A stretch of 20,111 nt of DNA from contig NZ_RARA01000018.1 of assembly GCF_003788695.1 (NCBI RefSeq), positions 810 through 20,920 of the forward strand. Direction: 5' to 3'. A program made the translations under genes and the position numbers. The notes below the pieces were generated by a model that was given only the letters and a program-made list of their open reading frames with translations, was not told where the DNA came from and did no database searches. This stretch comes from Candidatus Cardinium hertigii (GTDB taxonomy: Bacteria; Bacteroidota; Bacteroidia; Cytophagales_A; Amoebophilaceae). Shown here piece by piece: positions 15,882 to 20,111 of this stretch. Each line of letters opens with the position of its first letter. Within the stretch, counting starts at the first letter, position 1.

Positions 15882-15943
15882 AGTAGTATTAAAATGTATG
15901 TTTATCCATTTGATGGCACTTTTTTTTCTATTAATTCCCCTGC

Positions 15944-15957
15944 CTGAACGGATACTT
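15944..15957 (-). repeat. Dispersed repeat core CTGAACGGATACTT
   Basis: These 14 bases recur exactly, on the opposite strand, at 5109-5122. They lie directly after the stop codon of the 15958-17391 lipoprotein gene, read in the gene's direction. See the other copies at 1825-1845, 5111-5131 and 17702-17824. Confidence 0.5.
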
Positions 15958-17391
15958 TTACAATGCCCTATACTTGCTGTGCAATAGCGATAACATGGCT
16001 AATTTATATTTTTTCTGATCCTCATTTAGACCCCTATATTTTTTACACCAATCTATTATTTTGGGGTCTATTCTTATTGGATCTATGATGCTTATACATG
16101 GGTTTATTGGATCCATTTGTATTATATGGTCTTCTAGCAGAAGAGAAGATATAATCCATAATGCTTCTGTGTCTCCAATAATGGTAGGTCGAGTAATAGG
16201 ATACACTATGATACATTCCAATAAACGTGTCTTGCAGTTAAGCTCCATACAGTGGAATAACCTTTCTAATAATTCCTTGTTTTCTGACTTTATTTTAGAG
16301 TTGTATGCAATGTTGCTTATCATACGAATAGTTGCTTCAGGATAATTGGTAAAACAGCAGTTTATATAGTAAGACAAACTATTTTTTATGCGTGTCATTC
16401 TTCCATCTACATCCCCATGCTTCTGCAAATATTCATGAAAACCTTTGTTATGCTTATAAAGTAAGGAATATAAATTCTTTAGCATTTGATTGAATATCTC
16501 AGTAGAGACGTTATTATTGGTGCTGATATATCTACTTGCAGCATTCAGCATTAAAAATTTTAGCTCATATGCGTATACAACATCTTCAAATGCTAAATGC
16601 TGAAAAGTATGAAGAAATATTTTAATATTTTCATTAGATTTAGATAAAAAATGGGAAATGAGTTGTTCGATATGAGGATTATTGTCACGCATTTGCTCAT
16701 ATCTATAAGTTTTTTTAAGATATAATGGCAATTCTTTGAATAGATATTCCAATGGTTTAGTAGAATCTGCACCTAATTCAAGTAATGAAGTAATACACTT
16801 ATAATACATAAGGTGTTTTGCTTCATCATACAGAAATTCATGAATGTATTTCTGTAAAAAAGTGCGGTTGTCTAAGGCCTTGTAAGATTTATTTAAATCT
16901 AATTTAAATACAGTAATAAGACATTGTAAAACCCGCGCCAATGCCGCTCCTCCGCAGTTGTAATTACGACTATATGCGTTTAAAACAATATCAAATAATT
17001 CCACTTGTTCGTTTGTCTGCATAACAATTGTTTGCCCCATAACGTGGTTATAACATGATTGTTTAAAAGCATTAAACAGATCTGGATATTTTGGATATTG
17101 TATGCAAATATTGTTATAAACAGATGCATTTGTTTCACTTGTTAAGGAATCAAAAAAATTCTGTACAGTTTCCTTGTCTACCAAAGCTTGAAATGCACCA
17201 TCACTACCCATTCTTTTTTCCTGTTCTGTATAATTTCTATCATAGGTATGAATCATCATACCATAGTCATAGGAGTGTATCACACCAAACGAAGAATGAG
17301 TCTTAGAACACGCAACAGAGGTTAGAACGTACAGCAGACAATATAGCATAGCCGCAATAGTTTCTATTATTTTTTGTTTATTTCTTTTCAT
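15958..17391 (-). CDS. Orphan lipoprotein, mostly helical, function unknown
   Basis: The 477-residue product has a basic start (MKRNKQK), a hydrophobic stretch and LTSVACSK, which gives a lipobox cysteine at C28. It is therefore probably lipid-anchored at the cell surface or in the periplasm. The rest is rich in Leu, Lys, Asn and Tyr, with repeated helix-like patterns. One short segment, SLLELGADSTKP, recalls an ankyrin repeat, but no second repeat is evident, so ankyrin identity is not claimed. No family is recognised. It stands alone on the minus strand. Its amino-acid make-up resembles the lipoprotein at 2161-3771, suggesting that both belong to the lineage-specific surface protein set of this organism. 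Confidence 0.72.
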   Translation of the reverse strand: MKRNKQKIIETIAAMLYCLLYVLTSVACSKTHSSFGVIHSYDYGMMIHTYDRNYTEQEKRMGSDGAFQALVDKETVQNFFDSLTSETNASVYNNICIQYPKYPDLFNAFKQSCYNHVMGQTIVMQTNEQVELFDIVLNAYSRNYNCGGAALARVLQCLITVFKLDLNKSYKALDNRTFLQKYIHEFLYDEAKHLMYYKCITSLLELGADSTKPLEYLFKELPLYLKKTYRYEQMRDNNPHIEQLISHFLSKSNENIKIFLHTFQHLAFEDVVYAYELKFLMLNAASRYISTNNNVSTEIFNQMLKNLYSLLYKHNKGFHEYLQKHGDVDGRMTRIKNSLSYYINCCFTNYPEATIRMISNIAYNSKIKSENKELLERLFHCMELNCKTRLLECIIVYPITRPTIIGDTEALWIISSLLLEDHIIQMDPINPCISIIDPIRIDPKIIDWCKKYRGLNEDQKKYKLAMLSLLHSKYRAL

Positions 17392-17564
17392 CTCAATTGG
17401 TTGTAAACGGTTTAATAAATAGGATTTACAATTTTACAAAAAAATCAATAATCTAGCAAAAGCCATATCGTCATGACTTTAATTTTTTTCACTTTCCCCT
17501 TAGCGGCACGGCGCCCATATAGATCAAATCTACTTTCATTTTTTTCTACTTTTTTTTGCATTAT

Positions 17565-17598
17565 AGCTACTTTTTTTGATCAAGCAAAAAAAGTAGCT
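17565..17598. terminator. Perfect 14-bp stem hairpin, T-rich
   Basis: AGCTACTTTTTTTG (17565-17578) pairs exactly with CAAAAAAAGTAGCT (17585-17598) around a 6-base loop. The poly-T/poly-A arms make it look like a bidirectional terminator. It sits between the 17824-18642 gene and the downstream lipoprotein gene, so it would end transcription of the former. Confidence 0.4.
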
Positions 17599-17701
17599 TT
17601 AAAACAAGTGGTTTTTTTAAAAGAAGTAGTTTTAAAAAAAATGGATAAAATCATCAATTATTAAATATTAACAATTTTCTGTAATCTATAAAAATATGGC
17701 T

Positions 17702-17824
17702 GCCACGCAAGTGAACGGACAATGGCGTCAACTTAAGGTTTAGCTGTTATTGATAACCAAGTAGAATAGGAGGGTAGGCTAATCATGAATTGCCTTAAGT
17801 TGACGCCATTGAGTGAACGGATAC
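17702..17824. repeat. Copy of the 21-bp dispersed repeat, split by the MITE-like element
   Basis: Removing the 92-bp element and one copy of its target duplication restores a 21-bp word that begins GCCACGCA and ends GTGAACGGATAC. It matches 5111-5131 (opposite strand) at 19 of 21 and 1825-1845 at 18 of 21 positions. Confidence 0.6.
17720..17811. mobile_element. 92-bp MITE-like element with 19-bp terminal inverted repeats
   Basis: CAATGGCGTCAACTTAAGG (17720-17738) is an exact inverted copy of 17793-17811. Immediately outside, AGTGAACGGA occurs at 17710-17719 and again at 17812-17821, a 10-bp target-site duplication. The 54-bp interior codes for nothing. This is the full structure expected of a small non-autonomous transposon; a 10-bp duplication would suit an IS4-type transposase, but the partner is not in this window. 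It landed inside a copy of the dispersed 21-bp repeat. Confidence 0.85.
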
Positions 17825-18642
17825 TAGGTATCTTCATCTTCAGTTATATATTCTTGTTCCTCTGGCGTAAAGGTATCTTCATCTTCAGTTATATATTCTT
17901 GTTCCTCTGGCGTAAATGCGCAAGAAATATTTGAATGATTTACTTGATTAAGTGTTATATTTGTGTTGTTTCTACTCATATCCTTCGTAATATGCCCAGC
18001 CGTTTCATTTCTACTCATATCCTTCGTAATATGCTCAGCTGTTTCTATTGGATTAAAAGAATTTTTCACGCTATCATATACGCTATGACATACGTTATTA
18101 CCTATTTTATATATTTTCCCCGCACACGATTTAGCTGAGGTAGCTATATAGTCCAATAATTCAGTTTTAGATGGTAAAACATACGATGCCGCTGTATTAT
18201 TTGTATGATCGGTTTGGTCACCTGCATGGTTCTGCGTTATTACTGTATGGCTATGTGATGATGCATATGCTGGTACAGCATTAAAAGGGCTATCGACTGG
18301 TTGCGTTGGTGTTTCTATGAATATTTCGGATACATCCGATGACCCTGCACTAGAAAAATTATCTAGTGGTTGTGTGGATCCCTCTGTTAACATTTTTGGC
18401 CCATCATTTCCCCCTTCTTCATCATTTCCCCCTTCTTCTATTATATGGTTCGTTTCTAGTGAAACTAGTTCACCTGCTGGTTTCTCTTTTATTATATCCG
18501 TTGATGCATCATTTGATGTTTTTTTTATTGAACCACAATGTGATCCACAATTGCATAGTACGATAGCCATGTAACGGACCATAACGAGGTTATTTATTGC
18601 ATGCATTATATTAAATTTTAGTTTGTAGTTATAATTATCCAT
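17824..18642 (-). CDS. Acidic repeat-containing protein, probably exported, unrecognised
   Basis: The 272-residue product has a short hydrophobic N-terminal region (about 12-30) followed by a Cys cluster (C30, C32, C36). This may be a weak signal or lipoprotein leader, but it does not fit a clean lipobox; M21 or M25 are alternative starts. The body is rich in Ser, Thr, Asn and Asp and is probably disordered. Three tandem repeats are visible: EEGGND at 69-80, a 13-residue unit (ETAxHITKDMSRN) at 200-225, and FTPEEQEYITEDEDT twice at 243-272, forming a strongly acidic end. No family is recognised. Such repeat-rich, low-complexity exported proteins are common among host-interacting proteins of intracellular bacteria, which is the most one can infer. 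Confidence 0.65.
   Translation of the reverse strand: MDNYNYKLKFNIMHAINNLVMVRYMAIVLCNCGSHCGSIKKTSNDASTDIIKEKPAGELVSLETNHIIEEGGNDEEGGNDGPKMLTEGSTQPLDNFSSAGSSDVSEIFIETPTQPVDSPFNAVPAYASSHSHTVITQNHAGDQTDHTNNTAASYVLPSKTELLDYIATSAKSCAGKIYKIGNNVCHSVYDSVKNSFNPIETAEHITKDMSRNETAGHITKDMSRNNTNITLNQVNHSNISCAFTPEEQEYITEDEDTFTPEEQEYITEDEDT
17826..17915 (-). repeat. Two identical 45-bp tandem repeats
   Basis: 17826-17870 and 17871-17915 are identical and encode FTPEEQEYITEDEDT twice, the C-terminus of the acidic protein. Perfect identity suggests recent duplication and possible copy-number variation between strains. Confidence 0.9.
17970..18047 (-). repeat. Two 39-bp tandem coding repeats
   Basis: Two adjacent 39-bp units with a few differences encode the 13-residue repeat ETAxHITKDMSRN of the acidic protein. 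The unit keeps the frame. Confidence 0.8.
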
Positions 18643-19124
18643 TGAATTATAATATCCTTACTATACTATTTAACGTATATTTTTATATGAAAATCATCAT
18701 ATTATATAATGCCACGTAATTTAAATATTACCTAAATCAAAAACTATTCACCCTTACAAGAGGTTACATGGCTATTTTAGTGCATTTTCTTCATACCCAT
18801 TATGCGTTATGTTAACTATAGGATTTTAGTGTATAGTTCAATGAAAACAGCTAGTATGCCCTTCCCATCTCCAAATGTACCATTAGAGCGTTTCACAGCA
18901 GACCGCACGTAATATAAATTAAGTAAAGCAATAAAACTAGGAAGTGGTTTTTAACTGATATAAAATGTATTAAAAGCCTTTAAGAGGAGCTAATGCCCTT
19001 ATTGTCAATTAAAAATGGATTCTTGCAGGTCAGTCTTTATAGGCTTTTCATGGTTACAATTTTAGCCTTATAAATAGGGTGCCTATCTTACAAGTTAGTT
19101 TAGAGGATATGCCTATCACCTAAA
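18643..19124. other. Gene-poor region, with one possible eroded fragment
   Basis: This 482-bp stretch has no intact gene. A minus-strand frame at 18816-18950 without a start reads protein-like (YVRSAVKRSNGTFGDGKGI, then LAVFIELYTKIL and a stop), but no family is recognised. The part next to 18642 should hold the promoter of the acidic protein; nothing clear is seen. Confidence 0.4.
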
Positions 19125-19787
19125 TTACCACCTAATAGGTGTTTGGCCTGTAGCCAATAAATATGCATTAGCTCTGCTAAAATGTCTATTTTTAAAAAAT
19201 CCCCTATGCGCAGCTAGAGGAGAAGGATGTGCTGATTTCAATACCAGATGTTTTTCGGAATCAATTAAGCTTTCTTTTTGCCTGGCATAGTTGCCCCATA
19301 GCATAAATACTACATGCTGCTTGTGTAGCGCAACTGCTTTTATTACCGCATCTGTAAAAAGTTCCCAGCCTTGTTTTTGATGAGATCCTGCTTTATGCGG
19401 TTCTACGGTTAAGGTCGCATTTAATAGCAATACCCCTTGTTTTGCCCAACTATCTAGTGAGCCCGATGTGGGCATTGTAATGCCCACATCGGCTTGCAGC
19501 TCAATAAAAATATTTCTTAATGAAGGAGGGAAAGATATATTGGTAGGAACAGAAAAGGCTAGACCATCGGCTTGTCCTGGTCCATGATAAGGATCTTGTC
19601 CTAAAATCAGCACCTTAGTATGTGTAAAAGGTGCAAGTTCAAAAGCTCTAAAAATGTTTTGAGCTGCTGGGTAGATGGTGCGGTTTCGGTACGCTTCTCT
19701 TACGTAAAGGATTAACTTTTTGAAATAAGGCTTTTCGAACTCTGTGGCAAGTGCATTTTTCCAAGATGATTCTATTTTTACGTTCAT
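19125..19787 (-). CDS. ung: Uracil-DNA glycosylase, family 1
   Basis: Ung removes uracil from DNA as the first step of base-excision repair. The 220-residue product has the family-1 motifs: the water-activating loop GQDPYHGPGQADGLAFSV (63-80) with D65 and H68, LLLNATLTVEPHKAGSH (120-136), FMLWGNYAR (161-169) and the DNA-intercalation loop HPSPLAAHRGF (187-197) with H187. Length is normal (E. coli 229). It is transcribed away from rpsF; the 139-bp gap between them must carry both promoters. Confidence 0.96.
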   Translation of the reverse strand: MNVKIESSWKNALATEFEKPYFKKLILYVREAYRNRTIYPAAQNIFRAFELAPFTHTKVLILGQDPYHGPGQADGLAFSVPTNISFPPSLRNIFIELQADVGITMPTSGSLDSWAKQGVLLLNATLTVEPHKAGSHQKQGWELFTDAVIKAVALHKQHVVFMLWGNYARQKESLIDSEKHLVLKSAHPSPLAAHRGFFKNRHFSRANAYLLATGQTPIRW

Positions 19788-19843
19788 ATCTACACACTAA
19801 ATTATAATTGTTATAATTAGGTACGTAAATTATAAAATAAAAC

Positions 19844-19873
19844 TTGACTTTATCATTTTTTTTTATAACTTTA
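19844..19873 (+). promoter_or_regulatory. Possible promoter for rpsF
   Basis: TTGACT begins at 19844 and TAACTTTA occupies 19866-19873, with 19 bp between TTG and the second element. This fits the Bacteroidota TTG / TAnnTTTG pattern except for the last base. It lies about 55 bp before the rpsF start. A palindrome ATTATAA-TTG-TTATAAT (19801-19817) is nearby on the ung side. Confidence 0.35.
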
Positions 19874-19926
19874 TTTTCGATCACTTTAGTTGGGATCGGT
19901 TGGAAAGGCTAGGAAATTATTTGAAT

Positions 19927-20111
19927 ATGGAATTAAGACATTACGAGACGGTATTTATACTATCGCCAGTGCTTTCTAGCGATCAAACAAAGGCGTCTAT
20001 ACACAGATATAGATCTTTTTTGATGGAGCGTAATGCAACGATAGCATATGAGGAAGAGATTGGATTAAGGCCACTGGCTTACCCAATAGCGCACAAAAAA
20101 AGTGGGGTCTA
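19927..20111 (+). CDS. rpsF: 30S ribosomal protein S6, 5' part only
   Basis: The gene runs off the right edge after 61 complete codons. MELRHYETVFILSPVLSSDQ and the segment EEEIGLRPLAYPIAHKKSG are typical of Bacteroidota S6. The frame is open to the end of the window. In most bacteria rpsF is followed by rpsR and rplI, which cannot be checked here. Confidence 0.93.
   Translation, partial: MELRHYETVFILSPVLSSDQTKASIHRYRSFLMERNATIAYEEEIGLRPLAYPIAHKKSGV

Larger units (their letters stand above)
17392..17823. other. Intergenic region with T-rich hairpin and MITE-like element
   Basis: This 432-bp gap separates two minus-strand genes. Its left part has the leader of the lipoprotein gene and a T/A-rich tract with repeated CTACTTTTTTT words (17530-17635). 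A short frame at 17473-17664 across this tract is low-complexity and not believed. The right part is the 92-bp inverted-repeat element. Confidence 0.6.

Noticed and set aside
16740..16800. Ankyrin repeat in the orphan lipoprotein
   Set aside because: Only one ankyrin-like segment (SLLELGADSTKP) is seen; without further repeats the fold cannot be supported.
17473..17664. Plus-strand frame rich in Phe and Lys
   Set aside because: It is low-complexity and caused by the T-rich and A-rich arms of the hairpin at 17565-17598.
18841..18912. Short plus-strand frame of 23 codons
   Set aside because: Too short, no family, no conserved context.

Overview
The window is AT-rich bacterial DNA that looks like a reduced, host-dependent member of the Bacteroidota, most likely the Amoebophilus/Cardinium group. 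That placement is an inference. It rests on Bacteroidota-type ribosomal proteins (L32 without its cysteine pairs, S6 starting MELRHYETVFILSP), start codons without Shine-Dalgarno sequences, housekeeping genes that have lost usual partners, Rpn-type PD-(D/E)XK nuclease/transposase genes, and genus-specific lipoproteins.

Left part (1-6418), accessory DNA. Two head-to-tail Rpn-family genes (the left one cut by the window edge) are followed by a gene-poor stretch and a 536-residue orphan lipoprotein gene. After another eroded gap come a strikingly eukaryote-like protein-L-isoaspartate methyltransferase with a hydrophobic leader and, convergent to it, a eukaryote-like DJ-1 protein. Both act on damaged or stressed proteins. 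A 182-bp element of nested palindromes separates them from the core genes.

Central part (6419-15416), a dense plus-strand housekeeping block: rpmF, fabH, efp, accB, accC, rplU, rpmA, rpsP, acpP, fabF, rnc, sufB. It combines fatty-acid synthesis (AccB/AccC feed malonyl-CoA; FabH starts chains, FabF extends them on AcpP), translation (L32, L21, L27, S16, EF-P), RNA processing (RNase III) and Fe-S assembly (SufB). Some customary partners are absent from their usual places: no plsX between rpmF and fabH, no rimM-trmD after rpsP, no sufC after sufB.

Right part (15396-20111). A HIT-family gene overlaps the 3' end of sufB tail to tail. Then come a minus-strand orphan lipoprotein gene, a 92-bp MITE-like element with 19-bp perfect inverted ends and a 10-bp target duplication, a repeat-rich acidic protein gene, ung on the minus strand and, divergent from it, rpsF cut by the window end.

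No rRNA, tRNA, CRISPR array or full insertion sequence was seen.
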